Shown piece after piece: positions 1 to 7,304 of a stretch of DNA of 64,000 bases (position 1 is its first letter; each line of letters begins with the position of its first letter). The notes under the pieces are model-generated. The model had not been told where the DNA came from and did no database searches. It saw nothing but the letters and a program-made list of their open reading frames with translations. Source of the DNA: Sphingomonas nostoxanthinifaciens (GTDB lineage: Bacteria; Pseudomonadota; Alphaproteobacteria; Sphingomonadales; Sphingomonadaceae); assembly GCF_019930585.1 (NCBI RefSeq), contig NZ_CP082839.1, positions 4,166,001 through 4,230,000 of the forward strand, in the 5' to 3' direction. Made by a program: the position numbers and the translations under genes.

Positions 1-2
1 TC

Positions 3-746
3 CTGCCGCCCGAACTGTTCGAGGGCCCCTATTTCTGCCGGGTCGAGGACGAAAGCCTGTTCGCCACCGCCAAGCCGGTGGGCGAGCACAAGGCGGTGCT
101 GGCCATGCAGGCGCTCGCGGCCGAACTGGGCGTCACCATCCCCACCAGCTTCTTCGAGGCGGACGGGCCGCATCATTATAACAGCCTCGCCATGGTCGGG
201 CCGGACGGCGCGGTGCAGGGCGTCTATCGCAAGAGCCACATCCCCGACGGCCCGGGCTATGAAGAGAAATTCTACTTCCGCCCCGGCAATACCGGCTTCA
301 AGGTGTGGCCGGGCCCGAAGGGCATCGAGAGCGCGACGCTGGGCGTCGGCGTGTGCTGGGATCAATGGTATCCCGAGACCGCGCGCGCGATGATGCTGAT
401 GGGCGCGCAGGTGCTGTTCTACCCGACCGCGATCGGCAGCGAACCGCACGACACCAGCCTCGACACCGCCCGTCTGTGGCGCCGCGCGATGGTGGGGCAT
501 GCGGTGTCGAACGTCGTGCCGATCGTCGCCGCCAACCGCGTCGGCACCGAGCATGGCCAGACATTCTACGGCACCAGCTTCATCTGCGACGAGCGCGGCG
601 ACATCCTCGCCGAGCTCGGCCGCGAGGAAACCGGCGTCATCACCGCGACGCTCGATCTCGACCGGGTGAAGCGCCACCGCGCCGCCTTCGGCTTCTTCCG
701 CGATCGGCGGCCGGAGCTGTACGGCCGCCTGACGCAGGACATCTGA
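3..746 (+). CDS. aguB: N-carbamoylputrescine amidase, 5' end outside the window
   Basis: Carbon-nitrogen hydrolase that converts N-carbamoylputrescine to putrescine, CO2 and ammonia in the agmatine route to polyamines; cytosolic. The reading frame is already open at base 3, so the first part of the protein, including the catalytic Glu region, lies upstream of the window. The visible part carries the AguB signature RKSHIPDGPGY followed by EKFYF (catalytic Lys region) and the nucleophile motif GVGVCWDQWYPE. The C-terminus is complete. The stop TGA overlaps the ATG of the next gene by one base (TGATG), which implies translational coupling. The usual partner aguA is expected upstream but cannot be seen. 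Assignment is firm because this signature separates AguB from other nitrilase-fold enzymes. Confidence 0.95.
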   Translation: MPPELFEGPYFCRVEDESLFATAKPVGEHKAVLAMQALAAELGVTIPTSFFEADGPHHYNSLAMVGPDGAVQGVYRKSHIPDGPGYEEKFYFRPGNTGFKVWPGPKGIESATLGVGVCWDQWYPETARAMMLMGAQVLFYPTAIGSEPHDTSLDTARLWRRAMVGHAVSNVVPIVAANRVGTEHGQTFYGTSFICDERGDILAELGREETGVITATLDLDRVKRHRAAFGFFRDRRPELYGRLTQDI

Positions 747-1600
747 TGGCGCGCGTCGCGTGGCTCGACGGCGCCTTCCTGCCGCTCGAGGATGCCAGGG
801 TGCCGGTGATGGACCGCGGCTTCCTGTTCGCCGACGGCCTCTACGAGGTGACGACGGTGCTCGACGGACGGCTGATCGATTCGGCGTCGCACCTTGCCCG
901 GCTGCAACGCTCGGCCGATGCGCTGGAGATCGCGCTGCCACTGTCACTGGCGGAGATCGAGGCGATCGAGCGCGAACTGATCGCGCGCAATGGCGTCGAT
1001 CAGGGCACGGTCTATCTCCAGCTGACGCGCGGCGTGGCCGAGCGCAACTTCCTGCCCGCGCCCGATCTGGTTCCCACCCTGCTGATGTTCACCCAGGTCG
1101 CGGACATCCTCGGCAGCAAGGTGGCGGAGACCGGGATCGCGGTCGCGACGATGGCGGACATCCGCTGGGCGCGGCGCGACATCAAGAGCGTGATGCTGCT
1201 GGCGCAGGTGCTCGCGAAGCGCGCCGCCGCCGCCGCGGGCGCGCAGGAGGCGTGGCTGATCGAGGACGGCTTCGTCACCGAGGGCGCCTCGTCCAGCGCG
1301 ACGATCCTGACGGCGGACGGCGTGCTCGTGACGCGCCCCGACAGCCACGCCATCCTGCCCGGCTGCACGCGCAACGCGATGCTGCGGCTGGCGGCCGAGG
1401 AAGGGCTGGCGATCGAGCATCGCGCCTTCACGCTGAACGAGGCGCTGGCCGCGCGCGAGGCGATGATGACGAGCGCCTCGACCTTCGTCACGCCGATCGT
1501 TCGCATCGACGGCGCGCCGATCGGCGACGGCACGCCGGGCCCGGTCGCCGGGCGCCTGCGCGCGCTCTATATCGAAGCGGCACGGGCGCAGGCGCTGTAG
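746..1600 (+). CDS. dat: D-amino-acid (D-alanine) aminotransferase, class IV
   Basis: PLP-dependent class-IV aminotransferase of 284 residues, in the fold shared by D-alanine, branched-chain and aminodeoxychorismate enzymes. The catalytic Lys is K147 in RDIKSVMLLAQ. The N-terminal DRGFLFADGLYE and the EGASSSATI and LPGCTRNAML segments are typical of D-amino-acid transaminases, which supply D-Ala or D-Glu for peptidoglycan or use D-amino acids catabolically. The start is the ATG overlapping the aguB stop by one base. Its pairing with aguB is a positional link only; no shared substrate is evident. A branched-chain aminotransferase is the main alternative, but the short length and RDIKS motif favour Dat. 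Confidence 0.85.
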   Translation: MARVAWLDGAFLPLEDARVPVMDRGFLFADGLYEVTTVLDGRLIDSASHLARLQRSADALEIALPLSLAEIEAIERELIARNGVDQGTVYLQLTRGVAERNFLPAPDLVPTLLMFTQVADILGSKVAETGIAVATMADIRWARRDIKSVMLLAQVLAKRAAAAAGAQEAWLIEDGFVTEGASSSATILTADGVLVTRPDSHAILPGCTRNAMLRLAAEEGLAIEHRAFTLNEALAAREAMMTSASTFVTPIVRIDGAPIGDGTPGPVAGRLRALYIEAARAQAL

Positions 1601-1629
1601 GCCAGGCTCCGCTCCCGACGCCTCCGACA

Positions 1630-1710
1630 TCATCCCGGACTTGATCGGGGATCACGCTGTTTCTTGGGCCGCCGGACGTAAGCGAGACTCCGGATCAAGT
1701 CCGGGGTGAC
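1630..1710. repeat. REP-like inverted repeat, CCCGGACTTGATC type
   Basis: Left arm (1630-1652) reads TCATCCCGGACTTGATC and onward; the right arm (1689-1710) is its near-complement, TCCGGATCAAGTCCGGGGTGA. About 36 nt separate the arms. It fills most of the gap after dat and could fold into a long stem-loop that ends transcription. This repeat class is widespread between genes in alphaproteobacteria. Confidence 0.75.
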
Positions 1711-1793
1711 GAGCTTACCGGAGTGTCCCAACCGTCTAGTCCTCCCGAATAGTCCTGCTACGCTGACGCCTTCCATTGCTGGGGGGCATGGGC

Positions 1794-2468
1794 ATGCGGA
1801 CGTTGTACCTGTGGTTCCTGCTCGCATTCGCGATCATGGCCTATGGCTTCTCGCCGGACCTGTATGGCGGGTTCGGCCCGCTCGCGCCGGTCGATATCGT
1901 GCATGGGGCACTGGCGGTATCGTGGATGGCGCTGCTGGTGGTGCAGAGCTGGCTGATCGGGCACGGCCACTGGCGGCTGCACGGCCGTTTCGGACGCGCG
2001 TCGCGTTACCTCACGCCGCTGCTGGTGGGGAGCGCCCTGCTCGTCGTGCGGCAGATGCTGCGCGTGCCGTCGGGCCTGTCGCGGTCGCTGGTGTTGACGC
2101 TGGCGTGGGCGGACCTCGTCTCGCTGGTGATCTTCAGCACGCTCTACATCTGCGCGATCGTCTATCGCCGCCGGATGGTGCTGCACGCGCGCTTCATGGC
2201 GTGCACCGTCTTCGTCGTGCTGCCGCCCGCTCTCGCCCGGGCCTATGGGCCGCTCTTCCACGGCCTGCGCGCGTCGCTCCAGCCGGCCTATCTGACGGTC
2301 GACGCCGCCATGGGGGCGCTGATCCTGTGGGACGCCGCGCACCGCCGCTTCCCTGTGCCCGTTCCGCTGACGCTGGCGGCGATCCTGTTCATCCAGACGA
2401 CCGCGGGCCACGCGCCCGACTGGCCGGCGTTCGTGGCTTTAGCCCGCCTGCTCGGGCTGCCCGGCTAG
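1794..2468 (+). CDS. Conserved multi-pass membrane protein of unknown function
   Basis: About 224 residues with roughly seven hydrophobic segments spread over the whole length, so an integral inner-membrane protein. A His-rich stretch in the second and third helices (VHGALAVSW, then IGHGHWRLHGRFG) resembles haem-b or quinone-associated membrane proteins, but I cannot assign a family. The ATG at 1794 is preferred because GGGGGG at 1781-1786 sits about 7 nt upstream; ATG 1788 and TTG 1776 are in frame but badly spaced. The 3' end overlaps the end of the convergent uracil-DNA glycosylase gene by 30 nt. Function unknown. Confidence 0.7.
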   Translation: MRTLYLWFLLAFAIMAYGFSPDLYGGFGPLAPVDIVHGALAVSWMALLVVQSWLIGHGHWRLHGRFGRASRYLTPLLVGSALLVVRQMLRVPSGLSRSLVLTLAWADLVSLVIFSTLYICAIVYRRRMVLHARFMACTVFVVLPPALARAYGPLFHGLRASLQPAYLTVDAAMGALILWDAAHRRFPVPVPLTLAAILFIQTTAGHAPDWPAFVALARLLGLPG

Positions 2469-3092
2469 TGCCAGAGCGCGGGCGAACACCGCCTCGAACA
2501 TGTCGGCGGTCAGCACCCCGGTATTCTGGTTGTAGCGCGAGCAGTGATAGCTATCGACCAGCAGCATGCCCGAAGGCAGGCGATGTTCGGCGAGATGCCC
2601 GAACCTCGCCTTGGGCAGTCGCCCGCCGAGCGCCTTGACCGCCGATTGATGCGCGATCTGGCCGAGCGCCACCACGATCTTCAGGTTCGGCAGCGCCGCC
2701 AGCGCTGACTCGAGGAAGGGGCGGCAGGTTCGGACTTCCTCGGGCGTCGGCTTGTTCTGCGGCGGCAGACACCGCACCGCATTGACGATGATCGCGCCGC
2801 GCAGCGTCAGGCCGTCATCCGGCCGGGCGGCGTAAGTGCCCTCGGCCAGCCCGAACTTGAGCAGCGTCTCGTAGAGCAGCGCGCCGGCGAAATCGCCGGT
2901 GAACGGGCGGCCGGTGCGGTTCGCACCGTTCATCCCCGGTGCGAGGCCGACGATCGCGAGCCATGCCTCCGGATCGCCGAAGGCGGGCACAGGCGCGTTG
3001 AACCAATCGGGATGCGCCGCGCGCTGATCCTCGCGGAAGGCCGCGAGACGCGGGCAGAGCGGGCAATCAACGGGCGGCTCGGCGGCGTGCAT
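2439..3092 (-). CDS. Uracil-DNA glycosylase, family 5 (UdgB type)
   Basis: Removes uracil and possibly other deaminated bases from DNA. The protein has 217 residues. Four cysteines that should bind a 4Fe-4S cluster are visible: C10 and C13 (CPLC), C108 and C123. Motif 1 is GLAPGMNGANRTGRPFTGD, where families 4 and 5 diverge: family 5 lacks the catalytic Asp/Glu of other families and has this GANRTGR form. Motif 2 is YHCSRYNQNTGVLT, matching the family-5 HPS...NTFTG loop with His then Cys. It ends inside the convergent membrane-protein gene (30 nt overlap). A family-4 Udg is less likely because of the NRTGRxFTGD and NTG signatures. Confidence 0.9.
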   Translation of the reverse strand: MHAAEPPVDCPLCPRLAAFREDQRAAHPDWFNAPVPAFGDPEAWLAIVGLAPGMNGANRTGRPFTGDFAGALLYETLLKFGLAEGTYAARPDDGLTLRGAIIVNAVRCLPPQNKPTPEEVRTCRPFLESALAALPNLKIVVALGQIAHQSAVKALGGRLPKARFGHLAEHRLPSGMLLVDSYHCSRYNQNTGVLTADMFEAVFARALALAGQPEQAG

Positions 3093-3137
3093 CGACCGCG
3101 ACTAGGCGAGAAGCGTGGCCGCGCCTAGGGCCGGGCC

Positions 3138-3644
3138 GTGTACGTCTACGTGATCGCGCTCGGATCGAACCGCCGCCACGGGCGCCACGGCGCGCCGCGC
3201 GCGGTGCTGGCCGCGGCGGTGGCGGCGCTGTCCGCGCACGGCATCGCGCCGATCCGCATGTCACCGATCGTCGACACGCCCGCGCTGGGGCCCGCCGGCC
3301 GGCGCTTCGCCAATGCCGCCCTGCTGGCACGCACCCCGCTGGAACCGCCCGACCTGCTCGCGTCGCTCAAGACGGTCGAGCGGGCGTTCGGCCGGCGGCG
3401 CGGTCGGCGTTGGGGCACGCGCGTGCTCGATCTCGATATCCTGCTCTGGTCGGGTGGCGCGTGGCGATCGCGTGCGCTCGCCATTCCCCATGCCGCGCTG
3501 GCCGAACGGCGATTCGTGCTCGACCCGCTCGTCTCGATAGCGCCGGATTGGCGGATTCCGTCTGGCGCCAGCGTCCGTCAGCTCCGCGCGCGGTTGACCC
3601 GGCCGCTGCCGAACCATAGAGCGCCAGACCGGTCGGGTCCGTAG
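3138..3644 (+). CDS. folK: 2-amino-4-hydroxy-6-hydroxymethyldihydropteridine pyrophosphokinase
   Basis: Transfers pyrophosphate from ATP to 6-hydroxymethyl-7,8-dihydropterin in folate synthesis; cytosolic, 168 residues. Seen in the sequence: N-terminal IALGSNRR, a middle ER-FGRRRGRRWGTRVLDLDILLW segment (family signature RWGPRxLDLDIL with the two Asp that bind Mg) and the IPHAALAERRFVLDPL segment. It starts with GTG at 3138. The last codons run into the tRNA-Lys gene: the stop codon TAG (3642-3644) is formed by tRNA positions 8-10, an overlap of 10 nt. The basic Arg-rich middle is stronger than in enterobacterial FolK. No other folate gene is adjacent. Confidence 0.92.
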   Translation: MYVYVIALGSNRRHGRHGAPRAVLAAAVAALSAHGIAPIRMSPIVDTPALGPAGRRFANAALLARTPLEPPDLLASLKTVERAFGRRRGRRWGTRVLDLDILLWSGGAWRSRALAIPHAALAERRFVLDPLVSIAPDWRIPSGASVRQLRARLTRPLPNHRAPDRSGP

Positions 3645-3710
3645 CTCAGTCGGTAGAGCAAGCGACTTTTAATCGAGAGGTCATGGGTTCGAATCCCATC
3701 GGACCCACCA
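3635..3710 (+). tRNA. tRNA-Lys (anticodon TTT)
   Basis: 76-nt cloverleaf with encoded CCA. Acceptor GGGTCCG pairs with CGGACCC (3700-3706); D arm GCTC/GAGC; T arm ATGGG/CCCAT with loop TTCGAAT; anticodon loop CTTTTAA with TTT at 3668-3670. The top two anticodon-stem positions (27-43 and 28-42) are A-G and G-A, leaving three Watson-Crick pairs. Its first 10 nt double as the end of folK, so it is probably cotranscribed with folK. Confidence 0.97.
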
Positions 3711-3722
3711 ACCTCGACGCGA

Positions 3723-3941
3723 TTAATAGTTCTGGCTGGCGGTGATCGCGGGCGGCGCGACGCTTTCCTCGTCGAGAACCGTCCAAAGTGTGACGGATAG
3801 CGCCACTAGCGCGACTGCCAGCAGCAGCATCAGAAGCTTGCCCGCGAGATCGGCCGTTCCCTTTGCCACACCGTACAGCGTGGTGTGCGTGCGCTCGTCG
3901 ACCGTGCCGTAGAACGACTGGTCATCGGAAACCGATGCCAT
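3723..3941 (-). CDS. Small single-span membrane protein of unknown function
   Basis: 72 residues: a hydrophilic N-terminus (about 1-33, beginning MASVSDDQSFYGTVDERT), one clear hydrophobic helix at about residues 35-54 (LLMLLLAVALVALSVTLW) and a short tail ending ASQNY. No signal-peptidase site is evident, so probably a small inner-membrane protein. The upstream GTTCTTGGGGGACAAGAA provides a plausible ribosome-binding GGGGGA. It resembles small hypothetical proteins of sphingomonads that I cannot name. The coding call rests on the clean helix and start context. Confidence 0.65.
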   Translation of the reverse strand: MASVSDDQSFYGTVDERTHTTLYGVAKGTADLAGKLLMLLLAVALVALSVTLWTVLDEESVAPPAITASQNY

Positions 3942-3962
3942 TTCTTGTCCCCCAAGAACCTG

Positions 3963-3993
3963 TTGATCTTGGGCCCTGCCCCAAGTGGATCAA
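3963..3993. other. Hairpin in the leader of the small membrane protein gene
   Basis: Inverted repeat TTGATCTTGGG ... CCCAAGTGGATCAA with a 6-nt loop, about 20-50 nt upstream (on the minus strand) of the start at 3941. It has no T-run on the plus side, so it looks more like a leader structure or operator than a terminator. Confidence 0.4.
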
Positions 3994-4029
3994 CTCATAC
4001 GCTCGGCTCGTCGCGGGAAAAGGGCAATT

Positions 4030-4069
4030 GATCCTTAACGGAGCAAGATGATCCTTAACGGTGAAAGAT
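4030..4069. repeat. Tandem pair of 20-bp repeats between two genes
   Basis: Two abutting 20-bp units, GATCCTTAACGGAGCAAGAT (4030-4049) and GATCCTTAACGGTGAAAGAT (4050-4069), match at 18 of 20 positions. They lie in the 139-nt gap between the small membrane protein start and the sdhL stop. The phasing of about two helical turns suits a dimer or paired operator. No bound factor can be named. Confidence 0.6.
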
Positions 4070-4080
4070 GCTGGGTCCGT

Positions 4081-4899
4081 TCAACTGTTGGCGCGCGCGA
4101 AGGCGGCGGCATCCTCGACCTGCGCCGGATCGGGCCGAACGCCGGTATAGAGGATGAACTGCTCGAGCGCCTGCAGGACCGCGATCTCAGTCCCGGTGAT
4201 GCAGCGCTTTCCTCGCAGTCGCGCCTCGCGCAGCAACGGCGTCTCGGGCGGATATTGCACCGCATCGAGCGCCACGTCGCACGCGTCGATCATGGCCACG
4301 GGAAAAGCGAGCGCGTCGGCATCGGCGCCGGTCATGCCGAGCGGCGTCACGTTCACGATCAATGGCGCCGTTTCGGTTGGTTCTGCGCTCCAATCGAAGC
4401 CGTACGGCTCTGCAAGCGCGCGGCCGGCGGCTTCGTTGCGCGCGACGATCATGCCGTCGCGGAACCCGCTGTCGCGCAGCGCCGCCGCGACCGCCTTGGC
4501 CATGCCCCCCGATCCGCGCAACACGAAGCGCGTCGCCGGATCGATGCCGGCGATCAATGCGACCACCGCGGCATAATCGGTATTGTGCCCGGTCAGCCGC
4601 CCGTCATCGTTGACGATGGTGTTGACGCTGTCGATCGCCGCCGCGGTGGGGCCAAGCCCGTCGAGCAACGGAATCACCGCCTCCTTGAATGGCATCGATA
4701 TGGCGCAGCCGCGGATCGACAGCGCGCGGATGCCGCCGATCGCCGCTGGCAGATCGGTGGTCGAGAAGCTCTTGTAGAGATAATCGAGCCCGGTCAGCTC
4801 GTAGAGCCGGTTGTGGAAGCGCGTGCCGAAATTGCCCGGTCGGGCCGAGAGCGACATGCACAGCCGCGTGTCGCGGCCGATCAGCGGCTTGCCGGGCAT
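4081..4899 (-). CDS. Shikimate dehydrogenase-like protein (SdhL, HI0607 family)
   Basis: 272-residue NAD(P)-dependent dehydrogenase of the AroE superfamily. It aligns with Haemophilus HI0607 (SdhL) throughout: DTRLCMSLSARPGNFGTRFHN, then YKSFSTTDL, IRGCAISMPFKE, SVNTIV, HNTDY and GSGGMAKAVAAAL. The catalytic Lys and Asp of AroE correspond to K72 and D108, and the nucleotide-binding loop is RGSGGMAKAV. HI0607-type proteins have low shikimate activity in the literature, so the natural substrate is open. Start ATG 4899 matches the family N-terminus; the frame stays open further upstream but that part looks non-coding. It is divergent from the 5122-6355 pirin operon and shares its control region. 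Confidence 0.85.
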   Translation of the reverse strand: MPGKPLIGRDTRLCMSLSARPGNFGTRFHNRLYELTGLDYLYKSFSTTDLPAAIGGIRALSIRGCAISMPFKEAVIPLLDGLGPTAAAIDSVNTIVNDDGRLTGHNTDYAAVVALIAGIDPATRFVLRGSGGMAKAVAAALRDSGFRDGMIVARNEAAGRALAEPYGFDWSAEPTETAPLIVNVTPLGMTGADADALAFPVAMIDACDVALDAVQYPPETPLLREARLRGKRCITGTEIAVLQALEQFILYTGVRPDPAQVEDAAAFARANS

Positions 4900-5030
4900 C
4901 AGCGCTGCACCGCCGTGAATGCCGTCGCATCGTTCCGCTTCGTCACGTCCGTGCCTCCGATCGCTGCTATGACCGGCCCATAGCCGTCGCCGGCGGCGTG
5001 ATGCACGCGGAATGTGCGCCGCGACTGTTC

Positions 5031-5080
5031 CACTTTCTCGAACGAAAGCGCCGATCTTATCCCACTGCCCGAAATGTCCC
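5031..5080. promoter_or_regulatory. Probable operator A, related to the element at 7305-7354
   Basis: In the 222-nt divergent gap between sdhL and the 5122 gene. It contains ACTTTCTCGAACG, then CCGATCTTATCCCACTGCC and AATGTCC. The same order of blocks, with about 70-80 percent identity over 48 nt, recurs beside the LysR gene. Here the palindrome TATCCC-N6-GGGATA found in copy B is degenerate. Likely a LysR binding site; the factor is inferred from copy B. Confidence 0.65.
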
Positions 5081-5121
5081 GGCGGTGCGATCCATGCTGC
5101 CACCAGACAGGAGTGACCGCG

Positions 5122-5424
5122 ATGATCGAGACCCCGCAGCTTTCCCGGCTCGAATGGTCGGCCGTGGCGATCGCGCTCAAGGATGCCGGCCGGAGCGGCT
5201 GCGATAGCGAAGCGGCGCGGCCGGGTCTGATCGCGCGCAGCGCCGCCGCTCTGTTCGGCCTGCGCCGCGCCAACCCGCTGGCGGACGACCGGCTTGAGGC
5301 GGTCCGCCATTTCGTCTGCGCGAGTCGGCGGCGGCGCGCGACCGCGACCGATCTTGCGCCTTCGCTGGCAGCGCAGGGCTTCAACGCGGCGCAGATCGAC
5401 GCGCTCGCCTTGCTCTCGCTGTAA
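5122..5424 (+). CDS. Conserved protein of 100 residues, unknown function
   Basis: Soluble, helix-rich 100-residue protein (MIETPQLSRLEWSAVAIAL at the start) with a basic centre (CASRRRRATATDL) and a C-terminal LAAQGFNAAQIDALALLSL helix. No domain recognised and no signal peptide. The ATG at 5122 is chosen over upstream in-frame starts because AGGAG (5109-5113) lies 8 nt before it. It is the first gene of a two-gene operon with the pirin gene, 10 nt downstream, and is under the divergent control region containing operator A. Possibly a small partner of pirin, but this is only contextual. Confidence 0.75.
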   Translation: MIETPQLSRLEWSAVAIALKDAGRSGCDSEAARPGLIARSAAALFGLRRANPLADDRLEAVRHFVCASRRRRATATDLAPSLAAQGFNAAQIDALALLSL

Positions 5425-5434
5425 GGATGCGACC

Positions 5435-6355
5435 ATGACCATCTTCTCCAGCGACATCGACGCCGTCGACACGATCATCCTGCCGCCGGTGCGCGATCTC
5501 GGCGACGGCTTCCAGGTGCGCCGCGCGCTTCCCTCCGCGCATCGCCGCATGGTCGGGCCGTTCATCTTCTTCGATCAGATGGGCCCGGCGGCCTTCCACG
5601 CCGGCAACGGGCTCGACGTGCGGCCGCACCCGCATATCGGGCTGGCGACCGTCACCTATCTGCTCGACGGCGAAATCCTGCACCGCGACAGCGTCGGCTC
5701 GGTCCAGGCGATCCGGCCGGGCGAGGTCAACTGGATGACGGCGGGCGCGGGCATCGTCCATTCCGAGCGCACCGGGCCGGAGACGCGTGCCACCGGCGGC
5801 TCGCTCTACGGGTTGCAGGTGTGGGTCGCGCTGCCGACCGCACACGAGGAGACCGCTCCGGCCTTCGCGCATCATCGCGCCGACGCCATTCCGCAGACCG
5901 AGGCCGACGGCGTCGCGCTGACGGTGATCGCCGGCCGGCACGACGGGCTGGTTTCACCGGTCGCGACCTTCTCCGACATGGTCTATGCCGACGTGCGAAT
6001 GGCGGCGCGCACGCGCTACCAACTGCGCGCCGAGCATGTCGAACGCGCCATCTATGTGGTCGAGGGCACCGTCGGCGTGATCGGCCAGACCGGCGCATTC
6101 ACAACGGGCGAATTCGTGATCTTCAAGCCCGGCGCCGAGATCGTGCTGGAAAGCGATTCCGGCGCGCGGCTGATGCTGGTGGGGGGCGAGCCCTTCCCCG
6201 AAACGCGCCACATCTTCTGGAACTTCGTGTCGAGCCGCGCCGACCGGATCGAGCAGGCGAAGGAGGATTGGCGCGCCCGCCGCTTCGCCGCCGTGCCCGA
6301 CGAGCGCGACTTCATCCCGCTGCCCGAGGCACCGCCGCCGGTGCGCTACCCGTGA
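5435..6355 (+). CDS. Pirin family protein (first copy)
   Basis: 306-residue bicupin of the pirin family. The N-terminal cupin shows the metal-binding set: RPHPHIGLATVTYLLDGE, with HPH and later IHRD/HRDS, and the GAGIVHSERTGP segment (H-x-E). The N-terminal FIFFDQMGP motif is typical. Family members are iron-dependent; some have quercetinase activity and others act as regulators of metabolism. The C-terminal half (about 175-306) holds the second cupin, which lacks the metal ligands, as usual. The ribosome site AAGGA (5423-5427) overlaps the stop of the preceding gene. It is longer than the second pirin at 7419 and differs from it in sequence, so they are not a recent duplication. Confidence 0.9.
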   Translation: MTIFSSDIDAVDTIILPPVRDLGDGFQVRRALPSAHRRMVGPFIFFDQMGPAAFHAGNGLDVRPHPHIGLATVTYLLDGEILHRDSVGSVQAIRPGEVNWMTAGAGIVHSERTGPETRATGGSLYGLQVWVALPTAHEETAPAFAHHRADAIPQTEADGVALTVIAGRHDGLVSPVATFSDMVYADVRMAARTRYQLRAEHVERAIYVVEGTVGVIGQTGAFTTGEFVIFKPGAEIVLESDSGARLMLVGGEPFPETRHIFWNFVSSRADRIEQAKEDWRARRFAAVPDERDFIPLPEAPPPVRYP

Positions 6356-6372
6356 GGCACCCCGCCCCCACC

Positions 6373-7302
6373 TTATAGGTCCGCGAATCCAGGCTCCGCC
6401 GCATCGGCGCGGCCGTGGGCCACCAATTGGTCGAGCAGCCACGACGCCGCCGGCCCCGGTGGTCGGTCACGCCGCCAGATGCCGGCAAAGCCGTACATGC
6501 CGCCGGTACCTTCGGGCATCACCAGCCGGCGGAGCGTGCCCGCGACCAGATCGGGCTCGACCAGCGGCAGCGGCATGTTGCCCCAGCCGATCCCCTCGCG
6601 CAGCAATGCATGCTTGGCGCCGAGATCGGCGAGCCGCCACGTGCGCGGGCTCATCACCGCGAAATCGCGCCCCTCGGTCAGCGGCGAACGATCGGACAGC
6701 ACCAGTTGCACGCAATCGCGCGCGGCGCCGGGTGGGATCGGATCGAACCGCGCCAGCGGATGATCGGGCGCCGCCACCGGCACCATCGCCACGCGCCCCG
6801 CCGCGACCGAATCGAGCCCTTCGATCCCCGCCGCCAGCGGCCCCGACAGCCCGATCACCGCGCGCCCGTCCAGCACCAAAGCCGCGACCGCGCCGAGCGC
6901 CTCGACGTGCAGCCGCAGCGTGACGGTGGGATAATGTTCGGCGAAGGCGCGCAACACGAGCCCGAGCCGCCGCGTCGGTAGCATGACGTCGACCGCGAGG
7001 TTCACCTCGGCCTCCAGCCCGTCGAGCAGCCCCTTCACCTTCGCGCGTAGCCCGTCGAGCCCGCCGGCGACCGCACGCGCCTCGGCCAGCACGGCGCGCC
7101 CCGCCTCGGTCAGTACCGGCTTGCGCGTCCCTTCGCGCGCGAACAGCAGAACGCCGAGCTGCGCCTCCAGATTGGCGATGCCGTAGCTGATGACCGAGAC
7201 GGCACGGTTGAGCCGCCGCCCGGCCCCCGCGAAACTCCCCGAATCGACCACCGCCAGGAAGATGCGGAGCTGATCGAAGGTCGGCGTGCCGGGCTGTGCC
7301 AT
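6373..7302 (-). CDS. LysR-family transcriptional regulator
   Basis: 309 residues. N-terminal winged helix-turn-helix (about 8-66: DQLRIFLAVVDSGSFAGAG and ISYGIANLEAQLGVLLFARE) followed by a LysR substrate-binding domain (about 95-300) with EVNLAVDVMLPTRRLG. LysR proteins act as tetramers and usually control a divergent gene and themselves. Here it is divergent from the second pirin gene, and the 116-nt gap holds operator B, which begins two bases upstream of the LysR start codon. A related sequence lies before the first pirin operon on the other side, so this regulator probably controls both. The inducer is unknown. Confidence 0.92.
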   Translation of the reverse strand: MAQPGTPTFDQLRIFLAVVDSGSFAGAGRRLNRAVSVISYGIANLEAQLGVLLFAREGTRKPVLTEAGRAVLAEARAVAGGLDGLRAKVKGLLDGLEAEVNLAVDVMLPTRRLGLVLRAFAEHYPTVTLRLHVEALGAVAALVLDGRAVIGLSGPLAAGIEGLDSVAAGRVAMVPVAAPDHPLARFDPIPPGAARDCVQLVLSDRSPLTEGRDFAVMSPRTWRLADLGAKHALLREGIGWGNMPLPLVEPDLVAGTLRRLVMPEGTGGMYGFAGIWRRDRPPGPAASWLLDQLVAHGRADAAEPGFADL

Positions 7303-7304
7303 TC

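Noticed and set aside
4030..4069. CtrA binding site
   Set aside because: The two TTAA cores are 16 nt apart; a CtrA site needs TTAA-N7-TTAA.
4900..5565. N-terminal extension of the sdhL frame to 494 codons
   Set aside because: The family starts at the KPLIGRDTRLCMSLS region; the extension is antisense to the 5122 gene and the divergent control region.
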